Assembly: GCF_003990445.1 (NCBI RefSeq) | Contig: NZ_REEZ01000003.1 | Coordinates: 124,001 to 188,000, forward strand | DNA: 64,000 nt | Source of the DNA: Pararhodobacter zhoushanensis | GTDB taxonomy: Bacteria; Pseudomonadota; Alphaproteobacteria; Rhodobacterales; Rhodobacteraceae | Direction: 5' to 3' | In this document: in pieces, positions 44,588-53,985 of the stretch | Numbering within the stretch: position 1 is the stretch's first letter | How the letters are laid out: each line of letters starts with the position of its first letter | The notes under the pieces: generated by a model | Told to the model about the DNA's origin: nothing | Databases searched by the model: none | Seen by the model: the letters and a program-made list of their open reading frames with translations, nothing else | Program-made: the position numbers and the translations under genes

Positions 44588-45130
44588 ATGGACATTGAGG
44601 CCTTTGTCAACACCACGTCAAGAGCGTGGGCCATACCGATCCTTGCGAACCTGCATGCGGGCGTCGCCGCGCGACAGGCGCCGCTGTTGGTGGCGACCGG
44701 TGCAAGCAGGACGGCTTTTGCGCAAAGCATGGAACACTTGATCACGATCGGATTGATGGAACGAAACCCCGGCTATGGTCATCCGCTACGCCCCGAGTTC
44801 CGTTTGACCCCGCTTGGCGTTACCGCCGCTGCCATCGCCAACAGAATTCAACGTGTCACGCCTGACGAAGATCAGGATCTGCTCCGCCGCTCATGGACCT
44901 TGCCGGTGCTGACAGCACTCCACAGGCCGACCCACTTCAACGATATCAGACGAAACCTGCGCACGATTACGGATCGCGCCTTGTCACAGTCGCTCAAAGC
45001 CATGGAGGTTCGAAACTGGGTGGAGCGCACTGTCGATCAGGCTGCGCGCCCGCCGAGATCGCTCTATCATGCTGTGAACACTGGCGGCTTGATAAGCCGT
45101 GTCGCGGCGGCTGAAATCAGCTTCTCTTAG
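44588..45130 (+). CDS. HxlR-type winged-helix regulator with duplicated domain
   Basis: A 180-residue regulator with two winged-helix halves. The first (AWAIPILANLHAG, AFAQSMEHLITIGLMERNPGYGHPLRPEFRLTPLG) is a diverged copy; the second (SWTLPVLTALHRPTHFNDIRRNLRTITDRALSQSLKAMEVRNWVERTV) is a classical HxlR domain. The protein lacks the usual N-terminal Cys seen in formaldehyde- or quinone-sensing HxlR members. It is divergent from the VOC gene and likely regulates it. ATG 44588 is required to complete the first domain. Codon use differs from neighbouring genes. Confidence 0.82.
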   Translation: MDIEAFVNTTSRAWAIPILANLHAGVAARQAPLLVATGASRTAFAQSMEHLITIGLMERNPGYGHPLRPEFRLTPLGVTAAAIANRIQRVTPDEDQDLLRRSWTLPVLTALHRPTHFNDIRRNLRTITDRALSQSLKAMEVRNWVERTVDQAARPPRSLYHAVNTGGLISRVAAAEISFS

Positions 45131-45268
45131 GCGGTTCAGCCGGTCATTAACCGCGAAGCTCGCGGAAATCCTGCCGTGCGCTTCTCGCCGCGATGCGCGG
45201 CGCTTTGCCGAGGGGGGCAGCGTCAGCCTCGGCGGGGTCGCCGAAGCAACCCCGCCGAGCTAGGTTCG
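45131..45268. terminator. Convergent intergenic hairpin, possible bidirectional terminator
   Basis: A perfect 11-bp stem CTCGGCGGGGT/ACCCCGCCGAG (45228-45259, 10-base loop) lies between the convergent HxlR and DUF2842 genes, overlapping a second possible stem GCCGAGG/CCTCGGC. No T-run follows on either strand, so a terminator role is inferred from position. Confidence 0.45.
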
Positions 45269-45493
45269 TTACTCGTCGCGGGCATCGGGGTCGGCCTGGC
45301 CGACGCCTTTGAACACCGCTTTCAGCGGAAAGGCCCAGATCACGCCCAGCCCGATATAGATCGCCAGTTCCAGCAGGAACGGCGGGCGGTCTATCAGGCC
45401 GACCAGCGTGACGGCGACCACGATATACAGCGGCAGCGCCACGATCAGGATCAGTAGCGACAGACGGCGGCGGGCTTTGTACGAGAGGGCCAT
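45269..45493 (-). CDS. DUF2842 small membrane protein
   Basis: A 74-residue protein with two membrane helices (LSLLILIVALPLYIVVAVTLVGLI and LLELAIYIGLGVIWAFPLKAVF), a basic N terminus ALSYKARRRL and an acidic end. The sequence fits the DUF2842 family, which seems confined to alphaproteobacteria; no function is established. Its start shares one base with the purA stop, so it is coupled to purA. Confidence 0.88.
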   Translation of the reverse strand: MALSYKARRRLSLLILIVALPLYIVVAVTLVGLIDRPPFLLELAIYIGLGVIWAFPLKAVFKGVGQADPDARDE

Positions 45494-46791
45494 CAGTCTT
45501 CGAACGGGTCGGTGACGAGGATGGTATCCTCACGCTCGGGCGAGGTGGACAGCATCGCGACCGGGCACTGGATCAGTTCTTCGATCCGGCGCACGTATTT
45601 GATCGCCGCCCCCGGCAGATCGGCCCAGGACCGCGCGCCTTCGGTCGATTCGGACCAGCCTTCGATCTCTTCATAGATCGGCGTGCAGCGCGCCTGCTGG
45701 TCGGCGGCGGTGGGCAGATAGTCCAGCCGCTTGCCGTCCAGATCATAGGCCACGCAGATTTTCAGCGTCTCGAACCCGTCGAGCACGTCGAGCTTGGTCA
45801 GCGCGATGCCGTTGATGCCGGAAATCGCGCAGGTCTGGCGCACGAGTGCCGCATCGAACCAGCCGCAGCGGCGCTTGCGCCCGGTGACGGTGCCGAATTC
45901 ATGGCCGCGGGTGCCAAGGCGTTCGCCGTCGTCGTCGTGCAGTTCGGTCGGGAAGGGGCCTTCACCGACGCGGGTGGTATAGGCCTTGACGATGCCCAGC
46001 ACGAAATCAATCGCGTTGGGGCCGACGCCGACGCCCGTGGCGGCCTGTCCGGCGATCACGTTGGACGAGGTGACATAGGGGTAGGTGCCAAAGTCGATGT
46101 CCAGGAGCGAGCCTTGCGCGCCCTCGAACAGGATGCGTTTGCCGGCGCGGCGCAGGTCGTTCATCACTTTCCACACCGGGGCTGCGTATTGCAGGATCTC
46201 GGGCGCGATCTCTTTCAGCGAGGCGATCAGCGCATCGCGGTCGATGGCTTCCAGCCCCAGACCCGAGCGCAGCGCGTTGTGGTGCACCAGCGCGCGGTCA
46301 ACGCGCAGCTCCAGCGTGGCGGTGTCGGCCAGATCAGCGACGCGGATCACCCGGCGGCCGACCTTGTCCTCATAGCACGGGCCAATGCCGCGCCCGGTGG
46401 TGCCGATCTTGGCCTTCGAGCCCGAGGCCTGATCCTCGCGCGCGCGGTCCAGCTCGCCGTGGTAGGGCATGATCAGCGGGGTGTTTTCGGCGATCATCAG
46501 CGTCTCAGGGGTGATCACCACGCCCTGTTCGCGGATCTTGGCGATCTCGCGCACCAGATGCCAGGGGTCGAGCACGACGCCATTGCCGATGACGCTGAGC
46601 TTGCCGCCGCGCACCACGCCCGAAGGCAGGGCGTTCAGCTTGTAGACCTGCCCGTCGATGACCAGCGTATGGCCAGCGTTATGGCCGCCTTGAAAACGCG
46701 CAATGACGTCGGCGCGCTCTGAGAGCCAATCGACGATCTTGCCTTTGCCTTCGTCGCCCCATTGAGCGCCTACGACAACAACATTGGCCAT
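45493..46791 (-). CDS. purA: Adenylosuccinate synthetase
   Basis: A 432-residue enzyme that joins IMP and aspartate with GTP to form adenylosuccinate. The N-terminal [21 protein letters not shown] has the P-loop and catalytic Asp. HNAGHTLV has the catalytic His, [13 protein letters not shown] and [10 protein letters not shown] are IMP and metal contacts, and TKLDVLDG gives the guanine-binding motif. Length is standard. ATG 46791 has GGAAGGA upstream; the frame extends to 47187 but the extra 132 residues are not conserved. Confidence 0.97.
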   Translation of the reverse strand: MANVVVVGAQWGDEGKGKIVDWLSERADVIARFQGGHNAGHTLVIDGQVYKLNALPSGVVRGGKLSVIGNGVVLDPWHLVREIAKIREQGVVITPETLMIAENTPLIMPYHGELDRAREDQASGSKAKIGTTGRGIGPCYEDKVGRRVIRVADLADTATLELRVDRALVHHNALRSGLGLEAIDRDALIASLKEIAPEILQYAAPVWKVMNDLRRAGKRILFEGAQGSLLDIDFGTYPYVTSSNVIAGQAATGVGVGPNAIDFVLGIVKAYTTRVGEGPFPTELHDDDGERLGTRGHEFGTVTGRKRRCGWFDAALVRQTCAISGINGIALTKLDVLDGFETLKICVAYDLDGKRLDYLPTAADQQARCTPIYEEIEGWSESTEGARSWADLPGAAIKYVRRIEELIQCPVAMLSTSPEREDTILVTDPFED

Positions 46792-47213
46792 GACAGGAGT
46801 CCTTCCCCGGTTTGGTGAAACCGTGCGTTCTATAGCGATGCACGCGCAGCAACGAAACACGTTTTTTCGTCGCGGCCTGAACCGGGGCGGGCCGGACGTG
46901 CAGCGTGGGAAAGATAAGGCAATGGGAAGCCCATAGAACGCGCCAGCACCCGTGTCGCCTGTGCGGGATGAGACTGATTTTCCTGAAGGGCGCGGTCTTT
47001 CCCCGCCTGCATCCGGCAATCGGGTGTTTTTGAGCGCCATCACAACACGGTGTCCCGGGCGCTGCGGTTCCCAACGCGCTGGCTGTGTTGTCACGCACGC
47101 CGTGTCTGGTGCTGCGGCGCGGGGGCAGGGCGCGCGGTCACGAAGCGGGGATGCGGGCTGGACACAGGCGCGTTTCCTCTGCACCAAGGGTCATCTTGCG
47201 AGGATTAGCGCCC
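46792..47213. other. Long intergenic region between divergent purA and a membrane-protein gene
   Basis: About 420 bases with no convincing gene on either strand. A small hairpin GGTTT-GGTG-AAACC lies at 46810-46823 near the purA start. No riboswitch family I know is recognisable. It should hold two promoters, but no clear sigma-70 boxes stand out in the GC-rich sequence. Confidence 0.45.
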
Positions 47214-47612
47214 ATGTCATTTCTTATCCGCTGGCTGATTGCCTTTGTGCTGGTCGCCGCCACATGGAACCCGACGCCGTATAATTTCGTGCGCTGGGCG
47301 ATGGACAACGGCATGGCCGAGTTGCCGATTCTGGTACTGTCGGGGCTGGTGCTGATCGTCGGCTACACGATCTATCTGCGCGCCACGCTGCGCTCTATCG
47401 GGCCTTTGGGCATGGCGCTGGTTGCGGCGATCTTTGCCGCGCTGGTCTGGGTGCTGATCGACTGGGGCGTGCTGGGCACCGACAATTCCAAGCTGAACCA
47501 GTGGCTGGCGATCCTGATCGGCTCGCTGGTGCTGGGGGTCGGGCTGAGCTGGTCCATCGTGCGGCGCCGAATCAGCGGGCAGGCAGATGTCGACGACGTG
47601 GATGTCGAGTGA
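47214..47612 (+). CDS. Membrane protein with four predicted helices (DUF6524-like)
   Basis: A 132-residue protein with helices at about residues 4-20, 38-55, 65-85 and 95-115 and an acidic end (DVDDVDVE). The start FLIRWLIAFVLVAATWNPTPYNFVRWA, with its NPT motif, resembles a small alphaproteobacterial family I tentatively place as DUF6524. GAGGA about eleven bases before ATG 47214 supports the start. It shares a base with the following VOC gene (TGATG), so they are coupled. Confidence 0.65.
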   Translation: MSFLIRWLIAFVLVAATWNPTPYNFVRWAMDNGMAELPILVLSGLVLIVGYTIYLRATLRSIGPLGMALVAAIFAALVWVLIDWGVLGTDNSKLNQWLAILIGSLVLGVGLSWSIVRRRISGQADVDDVDVE

Positions 47613-47992
47613 TGCTCAGCTACGTCACCGTCGGCAGTGACGATATCGAGCGGGCGGCGCTGTTCTATGACGCCGCGCTGGGCGCGCTGGGCTATGTCCG
47701 GCTCTATACGGACCCGCGCGAGATCGGCTATGGCGCGCCGGGTGGCCCGATCCGGTTCTGGGTGAACCGGCCCTATGATGCGCTGCCGGCGAGCGTCGGC
47801 AATGGCTCGATGCCCTGTTTTGAGGCGCCCAGCCGGGCGGCCGTGGACGCGTTTCACGCCGACGGGCTGCGCGCAGGCGGCCGGGATGAGGGCGCGCCGG
47901 GGCTGCGGCCTTACGGGCGGGTCTTCTATGCGGCGTATCTGCGCGACCCTGACGGCAACAAGCTGTCGGCGGTTTGCGACGCTGAGGCCTGA
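47612..47992 (+). CDS. VOC (glyoxalase-like) family protein
   Basis: A 126-residue single VOC domain: LSYVTVGSDDIERAALFYDAALGALGY in the first module, AYLRDPDGNKLSAVC in the second. The pattern is that of small glyoxalase-like proteins with unknown substrates. It is unrelated in detail to the VOC protein at 44 kb. It is coupled to the preceding membrane-protein gene and followed by secG after about 100 bases. Confidence 0.87.
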   Translation: MLSYVTVGSDDIERAALFYDAALGALGYVRLYTDPREIGYGAPGGPIRFWVNRPYDALPASVGNGSMPCFEAPSRAAVDAFHADGLRAGGRDEGAPGLRPYGRVFYAAYLRDPDGNKLSAVCDAEA

Positions 47993-48093
47993 GCGCATCG
48001 CGGCCAGATCCGCGCGGTAAAGGGCAGGGCAAAGGGCTTGCACCCTTTTCCGGCTGCGCATAGATAGGCTCGAACCGTTGAAAAGGCCGCCCC

Positions 48094-48456
48094 ATGCAGA
48101 ACGTTGTGCTGATCATCCACCTCCTCCTGGCGCTTGCGCTGATCGGCGTGGTGCTTCTGCAGCGTTCCGAGGGGGGTGGTCTGGGGATCGGTGGGGGCGG
48201 CATGGGCCCGCAGGCGGGTCGTCCGCCGCTGACGGGTCTGGCCAAGCTGACCTGGGGTTTTGCCGGGGCATTCATCCTGACCTCGCTGGCGCTGACGGTG
48301 ATTGGCGCGTCCAATTCGACCGAAACCTCGGTTCTTGAGCGTCTGGGCTTCCCGACTGCTCCGGCCACGCCGGATGCGGGCACCAGCATCCCGCTGCCCG
48401 ATATCCAGTTGCCGCCCGCCGGTGACGCTCCTGTCCTGCCGCCGCGGCAGGACTGA
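48094..48456 (+). CDS. secG: Preprotein translocase subunit SecG
   Basis: A 120-residue inner-membrane component of SecYEG. Helix one (VVLIIHLLLALALIGVVLLQRSEGGGLGIGGGG region, with the conserved LLQRSEGGGLG) and helix two (LTWGFAGAFILTSLALTVI) match the family. The C terminus is Pro/Ala-rich and variable. Located before pyrG, an arrangement frequent in alphaproteobacteria. A GC stem (8-bp arms) lies inside its last codons. Confidence 0.95.
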   Translation: MQNVVLIIHLLLALALIGVVLLQRSEGGGLGIGGGGMGPQAGRPPLTGLAKLTWGFAGAFILTSLALTVIGASNSTETSVLERLGFPTAPATPDAGTSIPLPDIQLPPAGDAPVLPPRQD

Positions 48457-48467
48457 TCTGACAAACG

Positions 48468-48505
48468 GGCCTTGCCGGATGGCAGGGCCGAGCTCACTCA
48501 ATATT
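48468..48505 (+). terminator. Possible terminator after secG
   Basis: A 9-bp stem GGCCTTGCC/GGCAGGGCC (one G-T pair, loop GGAT) at 48468-48489 is followed 18 bases later by AATATTTT. The T-run is not adjacent, so it is only a weak candidate. A second short GGGGCC/GGCCCC stem follows before pyrG. Confidence 0.4.
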
Positions 48506-48628
48506 TTGGGGCCCCGGCCCCGTTCACGCAGGATGTTGCGTCCGTATTGCGGAACGTCGGGGTTTAGGCTATAGCTCGAATCCCGTGATCCGTTGATTCT
48601 GACGGCGACGAACACGGGAGTTTCCAGC

Positions 48629-50272
48629 ATGGCGCGCTATATCTTCATCACCGGCGGTGTGGTGTCGAGCCTTGGCAAAGGTCTGGCTTCGGCCGCGCTG
48701 GGGGCGCTTTTGCAGGCCCGCGGCTTCACGGTCCGCTTGCGCAAACTTGACCCCTATCTCAACGTTGATCCGGGCACGATGTCGCCCTTCGAGCACGGTG
48801 AAGTCTTTGTCACCGATGACGGGGCCGAGACCGATCTGGACCTTGGCCACTACGAGCGTTTCACCGGCGTTCCGGCGCGCAAGACGGATTCGATTTCGTC
48901 CGGGCGGATCTATTCCAACGTGTTGGAAAAAGAACGCCGTGGCGATTATCTGGGCAAGACGATCCAGGTGGTTCCGCATGTCACCAATGAAATCAAGGAC
49001 TTCCTGCGCATCGGCGATGACGAGGTCGATTTCATGCTCTGCGAGATCGGCGGCACGGTCGGCGATATCGAGGGTCTGCCGTTCTTTGAAGCGATCCGCC
49101 AGTTCATCCACGAGCGCCCGCGCGGCCAGTGCATCCTGATGCACCTGACGCTGCTGCCCTATCTGGCGGCCTCGGGCGAGCTGAAGACCAAGCCGACCCA
49201 GCACTCGGTCAAAGAGCTGCAGTCGATCGGTCTGGCCCCGGATGTGCTGGTCTGCCGGTCCGAGCATCCGATTCCCGAAAAGGAAATCGCCAAGATCGCG
49301 CTGTTCTGTAATGTGCGGCCCGATGCGGTGATCCCGGCCTATGATCTGAAGACGATCTATCAGGCGCCGCTGGCCTATCACCAGGAGGGGCTCGATCAGG
49401 CCGTTCTGGACGCCTTCGGCATCAACCCCGCCCCGCGCCCCAATCTGGCCCGCTGGGAGGATGTGATGGACCGCCTGACGCATCCCGAGGGGATGGTGCG
49501 CGTGGCCATCGTGGGCAAGTACACCCAGCTGGAAGATGCGTATAAATCCATCGCCGAGGCGCTGACCCATGGCGGCATGGCGAACCGGGTCAAGGTCAAG
49601 GCCGAGTGGATCGACGCCGAAATCTTCGAGCGCGAAGACCCGACGCCGCGGCTGGAAGGCTTCCACGCGATTCTCGTTCCCGGCGGCTTTGGCGAGCGGG
49701 GCACCGAGGGCAAGATCCGCGCCGCGCAATGGGCGCGCGAAAAGAAGATCCCGTATCTGGGGATCTGTCTGGGCATGCAGATGGCGGTCATCGAGGCCGC
49801 GCGCAACATGGCGGGCATCAAGGACGCCGGGTCCGAGGAGTTCGACCATGAGGCGGGCGGCAAACGCTTCACGCCGGTGGTCTATCTGCTCAAGGAATGG
49901 ATTCAGGGCAACCATGTCGTCGAGCGCAAGCTGGGCGACGACAAGGGCGGGACCATGCGTCTGGGGGCCTATGATGCCCGTCTGGTGCCCGACTCGCTGG
50001 TCGCGAAGATCTATGGCAGCACCCGTATCGAAGAGCGCCATCGCCACCGCTACGAGGTGGACGGCAAATACCGCGAGCAGCTCGAGGCCTGCGGGATGGT
50101 CTTTTCAGGCCTGTCGCCGGACGGTCGGTTGCCCGAGATCGTCGAGCACAAGGACCACCCGTGGTTCGTCGGTGTGCAGTTCCACCCTGAGCTGAAGTCC
50201 AAGCCCTTCGCCCCGCACCCGCTGTTCGCCGATTTCGTGCGCGCGGCGGTCGAGGTGTCACGGCTGGTGTGA
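48629..50272 (+). CDS. pyrG: CTP synthase
   Basis: A 547-residue enzyme aminating UTP to CTP with glutamine. The synthetase domain starts [22 protein letters not shown] (P-loop-like) and includes the [11 protein letters not shown] block. The glutaminase domain from about residue 300 has the nucleophile in [11 protein letters not shown] and the His-Glu pair in [10 protein letters not shown]. Length is standard. ATG 48629 has CGGGAG upstream and gives the conserved start. Confidence 0.97.
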   Translation: MARYIFITGGVVSSLGKGLASAALGALLQARGFTVRLRKLDPYLNVDPGTMSPFEHGEVFVTDDGAETDLDLGHYERFTGVPARKTDSISSGRIYSNVLEKERRGDYLGKTIQVVPHVTNEIKDFLRIGDDEVDFMLCEIGGTVGDIEGLPFFEAIRQFIHERPRGQCILMHLTLLPYLAASGELKTKPTQHSVKELQSIGLAPDVLVCRSEHPIPEKEIAKIALFCNVRPDAVIPAYDLKTIYQAPLAYHQEGLDQAVLDAFGINPAPRPNLARWEDVMDRLTHPEGMVRVAIVGKYTQLEDAYKSIAEALTHGGMANRVKVKAEWIDAEIFEREDPTPRLEGFHAILVPGGFGERGTEGKIRAAQWAREKKIPYLGICLGMQMAVIEAARNMAGIKDAGSEEFDHEAGGKRFTPVVYLLKEWIQGNHVVERKLGDDKGGTMRLGAYDARLVPDSLVAKIYGSTRIEERHRHRYEVDGKYREQLEACGMVFSGLSPDGRLPEIVEHKDHPWFVGVQFHPELKSKPFAPHPLFADFVRAAVEVSRLV

Positions 50273-50308
50273 GACCCGTGCGCGCTGCGAAAGCGGCGCG
50301 CGCCCTGC

Positions 50309-50980
50309 TCAGCAATGGGTTATCACGCCATCCGCGCCGGTCGACCCGCAGAGCAGCGCGCCGGTGAAATCCGCGCCGGCGGTATTGGCACCGGTCAGGT
50401 TTGCACCGGTCAGATCGGCGCCGGTAAAGAGCGCGCCGCGCAGATCGGCCCTGCGCAGGTCCGCCCGGACCAGCAGGGCGTCTTGCAGATCGGCGCCGCG
50501 CAGATCGGCCTCGGCCAGATTGGCATCATTCAGGATCGAGCCGCCAAAGAGCGCGCCGTCGAAGGTTCCTTCGGACAGGTCTGCGCCGGTAAGGTTGGCC
50601 TCGTCAAAGATTGCGCCCTGACAGGCGGCCTTGTGCAGGGTCGCGCCGGTCAGGTCGCTGGCCTCGAAGCTGGCGCCAGCACAGGCGGCGTTGCGCAGAT
50701 GGGCGTCGGTCAGGGTGGCGCGGGAAAGATCGGTGCCGTACAGGATCACGGCTTCCATGATCGCGCCGCTCAGATCGCTTTCGGCCATATCGGCCCCCGA
50801 GAGCCGCGCGCGGCTGAGGCTGGCACCGGGCAGGTGCTGATCGAACAGATCCGCCCCTTGCAGATTGCAGGCATTGCAGGTGCCCCCACTGATCACGGCC
50901 TGAACCGAGCCCTCGCGATAGCCCAGCGCCGGCGAAGCGAGCAGCGAGAGGGCGGCGGCGAAGAGGGGCAGGTGGGACAT
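50309..50980 (-). CDS. Exported pentapeptide-repeat protein with CxxC cap
   Basis: A 223-residue protein with a signal peptide (PLFAAALSLLASPALG) and then about 30 pentapeptide repeats of A(D/N)LxG type forming a right-handed beta-helix (GADL, GANL, RADLRRADL). The repeats start after a CNACNLQGADL cap. Several extra cysteines (NAACAG, KAACQG, LLCGS, final THC) are unusual for this fold. Pentapeptide proteins include DNA mimics, but export suggests an envelope role. GGAAGC precedes ATG 50980. It resembles the protein at 51476-52213. Confidence 0.82.
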   Translation of the reverse strand: MSHLPLFAAALSLLASPALGYREGSVQAVISGGTCNACNLQGADLFDQHLPGASLSRARLSGADMAESDLSGAIMEAVILYGTDLSRATLTDAHLRNAACAGASFEASDLTGATLHKAACQGAIFDEANLTGADLSEGTFDGALFGGSILNDANLAEADLRGADLQDALLVRADLRRADLRGALFTGADLTGANLTGANTAGADFTGALLCGSTGADGVITHC

Positions 50981-51107
50981 GGCAAAGCTTCCGGGCGGTT
51001 TTCGGGGCCGCCCATCGTGGCGGACCCGGGCCGCCAAGGCAACCTGCGCCCGCCTGAATTTGCCTGAAGGGGGGGAACGCGCGAGGCCTCGCGCGCTCCC
51101 GCTCGGG

Positions 51108-51239
51108 TCACTTGACCTTTTTGCCGCCGATCGTGAGGTCTTTGCCCGCGTTGGAATTGGCCGTGGCCAGAACCTTGGGCTTTTCAGCCTTGGGTTTCTT
51201 CACTTCCTTGTTGCCGCGTTTGTTGTCGCCCTTGCCCAT
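51108..51239 (-). CDS. 43-residue lysine-rich conserved peptide
   Basis: A very short gene encoding MGKGDNKRGNKEVKKPK, a Lys/Pro linker and a C-terminal LATANSNAGKDLTIGGKKVK-like end. It has no signal peptide or membrane helix and a very basic composition, as in small nucleic-acid-binding or ribosome-associated peptides. GGAGA lies six to seven bases before ATG 51239. I believe similar small proteins occur in other alphaproteobacteria, but no function is known to me. It lies between the two pentapeptide-repeat genes on the same strand. Confidence 0.75.
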   Translation of the reverse strand: MGKGDNKRGNKEVKKPKAEKPKVLATANSNAGKDLTIGGKKVK

Positions 51240-51475
51240 GGTGTTCTCCGTTGCCGAACCACCGTCGGGCTGATGCCCGCCGGTCCGTTGCCTAGGGGAA
51301 AGTCAAGAAGGCCGGGTGGTCCGCACCGGGCGGTGGCTTTCGACAAGCAGCAGGGCTGCCCGCCCAAGGAAAAGCCGGGGCGATGCCTGCTCGGTGAATC
51401 TGGTGTCTGGGCGGGACTTTTGCAAGGGGGATCAACGGGCGGCGGCGGTGGCCAGCCACCACCGCGCGCGCCGTG

Positions 51476-52213
51476 TCAGTTGCTTTGCTCGGCCGCCTCG
51501 TCACCGGCGGCGGCGCTGTCGCCATCCTCGGCGATGGCAGCGTCCTCTGCCGGGCTGGCCGCGTCTTGGCCAAAGCCCTCCGGCATCTCGGCGTCCGCGG
51601 TGTTTGCACCGCCAAAGCGCGCGTTCTCAAGGCTGGCGTCGGAAAAATCCGCGTCATCCAGCACCGCACCAGCGAAATTGGCGTTGTCGGCGTTGCTGTC
51701 GGAAAGATCGGTTTCGGTCAATGTCGCGCCCGAGAAATCGGCCTGCGTCAGGGTTGCGCGCGACAGATCGGTCTCGGTCAGGTCGGCACCGGAAAGGTCC
51801 GCTTCGGTCAGGTCGGCGCGCGACAGGTCCGCCTCGGTCAGATCGCTCCCGGCGAGATCGGCCCGGACGAGCGTGGCGCGTGTCAGGTCGGCTTCAGACA
51901 GGTTTGCCCCGGCCAGATCGGCGTCGGTGAGGTCGGCGCCTGACAGGTCGGCCTCGCTCAGGTTGGCGCCCGCGAGGTCGGCACCGACCAGATTGGCACC
52001 CGAGAGATCGGCTTCGGACAGATCCGCGCCGGCCAGATCGGCCCCGGCGAGGTTGAGGCCAGACAGGTCGGCTTCGGCGAAATCACCCCCGGCGAGGTCG
52101 CAGGACGGGCAATCCTCGCCATCGCGGACCGAGGCGGAGCGGGCGGAATCATGCGCCAGAGCGGGCGAACCCGCAGCAAATAGCAGGAGGGCAACGAGGG
52201 GAAATGTACGCAT
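51476..52213 (-). CDS. Exported pentapeptide-repeat protein with acidic tail
   Basis: A 245-residue protein with a signal peptide (FPLVALLLFAAGSPALA), a CPSCDLAGGDF cap and about 30 very regular pentapeptides (ADLSE, ADLSG, ANLVG, ADLTD) up to about residue 200. It ends in an acidic Ala/Glu/Asp tail with no repeats. The cap and repeat type match the neighbouring protein at 50309-50980, so the two are probably paralogues. AAGGCG precedes ATG 52213. The near-identical 15-bp units make the DNA internally repetitive. Confidence 0.83.
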   Translation of the reverse strand: MRTFPLVALLLFAAGSPALAHDSARSASVRDGEDCPSCDLAGGDFAEADLSGLNLAGADLAGADLSEADLSGANLVGADLAGANLSEADLSGADLTDADLAGANLSEADLTRATLVRADLAGSDLTEADLSRADLTEADLSGADLTETDLSRATLTQADFSGATLTETDLSDSNADNANFAGAVLDDADFSDASLENARFGGANTADAEMPEGFGQDAASPAEDAAIAEDGDSAAAGDEAAEQSN

Positions 52214-52329
52214 GAGACGCCTTTTTCGGTTGTTTTTCGAAGGCGTCGAGAGTGACGAGACGAGGCGCAGATAGCAACAATTAATGGCCGCGGTGACCCG
52301 GATTGGTGTTTTCGCAACAATCAGGCCGC

Positions 52330-53928
52330 TCAGACCATCATTTCCTTGGTCGCCGTGAGCCGTGCCTCGGGGTGATCGCGCTGGATGCGGTCGATATCCC
52401 ATTGCAGGCGGGTCAGATAGACCATGTCGCCGTCGTGGTCGGTGGCGATATGGCCCTTGTTGGCCTCGACCACCGCGTCAACCGCTGCCTTGCTGCCCGA
52501 GATCCAGCGCGCCGAGGTGAATTGCGAGGGGCCAAAGCGCACCGGCAATCCGTATTCCAGCTCGATGCGCGAGGCGAGGACCTCGAATTGCAGGGCACCG
52601 ACGACGCCGACGATAAAGCCCGAGCCGATCATCGGTTTGAACACCTTGGCCGCGCCCTCTTCGGCGAATTGCATCAGGGCTTTTTCCAGATGCTTGGCCT
52701 TCATCGGATCGCCCGCGCGCACCGATTGCAGCAGTTCCGGCGCGAACGAGGGGATGCCGGTGAAGCGGATCAGCTCGCCCTCGGTCAGCGTGTCGCCAAT
52801 GCGCAGCTGCCCATGGTTGGGAATGCCCATGATGTCGCCGGCCCAGGCCTCTTCCGTCAGCTCGCGGTCAGAGGCGAGGAACAGCACCGGGTTGGTGATC
52901 GCCATCGGCTTGCCCGAGCGCACATGCGTCAGCTTCATGCCGCGCAGGAAGTGACCCGAGGCGAGGCGCACAAAGGCCACGCGGTCGCGGTGCTTGGGAT
53001 CCATGTTGGCCTGCACCTTGAACACAAAGCCGGTGACTTTGGTTTCTTCGGGCGAGACCTGCCGTTTGTCGGTGGTCAGCGGCTGCGGTTCGGGGCCGAA
53101 TTCAGCCATGCCCGCCATCAGTTCGCGCACACCAAACGAGTTGATCGCCGAGCCGAACCAGATCGGCGTCATCGAGCCGTTCAGCACCTGCTCGCGGTCA
53201 TAGGCGGGCAGCAGTTCGCGGGCCATTTCCAGCTCTTCACGCAGGGTGGCGAGCATGTCGGCGGGGATGTGGTCGGCCAGTTTGGGATCGTCCAGGCCGT
53301 TGATCTTGAGGCTTTCGCCGACGCGGTTGCGGTCGGCGCGGTCCATCAGTTCCAGCCGGTCGTGCAGGATGTCGTAGCAGCCCAGAAACTCGCGGCCCTG
53401 ACCGATCGGCCACGAAGCCGGGGTCACATCGATGGCCAGATTTTCCTGAATCTCGTCGATGATCTCGAAGGTATCGCGGGCCTCGCGGTCCATCTTGTTG
53501 CAGAAGGTCAGGATCGGCAGGTCGCGCATGCGGCAGACCTCGAACAGCTTCTGCGTCTGGCTTTCCACGCCCTTGGCACCGTCAATCACCATGATCGCGG
53601 CGTCAACGGCGGTCAGCGTGCGGTAGGTGTCTTCCGAGAAATCCGAGTGGCCGGGGGTGTCGACGAGGTTGAAGCGGTACTGCTCGAAATCGAAGGACAT
53701 CGCCGAGGCCGACACCGAGATGCCGCGGTCCTTTTCCATCTGCATGAAGTCCGAGCGCGTGCGCCGTGCCTCGCCCTTGGCGCGGACTTGTCCGGCCATC
53801 TGGATCGCGCCGCCGAACAGCAGGAATTTTTCCGTCAGAGTCGTTTTACCGGCGTCGGGATGCGAGATGATCGCAAAGGTCCGGCGGCGGGCGATTTCGG
53901 CGGGCAGATCGGGGCGGTTGTCCAGCAT
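52330..53928 (-). CDS. prfC: Peptide chain release factor 3
   Basis: A 532-residue translational GTPase that recycles RF1/RF2 from the ribosome. The G-domain motifs are complete: SHPDAGKTT, RGISVSASA, DTPGHSDFSEDT and NKMDR. The remaining domains II and III follow with the family pattern (TGFVFKVQANMDPKHRDRVAFVR, VGVVGALQFEVL). Length is standard. It is preceded on the same strand by a 28-residue exported peptide gene 57 bases upstream. Confidence 0.97.
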   Translation of the reverse strand: MLDNRPDLPAEIARRRTFAIISHPDAGKTTLTEKFLLFGGAIQMAGQVRAKGEARRTRSDFMQMEKDRGISVSASAMSFDFEQYRFNLVDTPGHSDFSEDTYRTLTAVDAAIMVIDGAKGVESQTQKLFEVCRMRDLPILTFCNKMDREARDTFEIIDEIQENLAIDVTPASWPIGQGREFLGCYDILHDRLELMDRADRNRVGESLKINGLDDPKLADHIPADMLATLREELEMARELLPAYDREQVLNGSMTPIWFGSAINSFGVRELMAGMAEFGPEPQPLTTDKRQVSPEETKVTGFVFKVQANMDPKHRDRVAFVRLASGHFLRGMKLTHVRSGKPMAITNPVLFLASDRELTEEAWAGDIMGIPNHGQLRIGDTLTEGELIRFTGIPSFAPELLQSVRAGDPMKAKHLEKALMQFAEEGAAKVFKPMIGSGFIVGVVGALQFEVLASRIELEYGLPVRFGPSQFTSARWISGSKAAVDAVVEANKGHIATDHDGDMVYLTRLQWDIDRIQRDHPEARLTATKEMMV

Positions 53929-53985
53929 GGCCGGGCCTCTAGCCGAAAGCGCGGCGCGTGTCCACTGGCGCCGGGTGCGCCGCGG

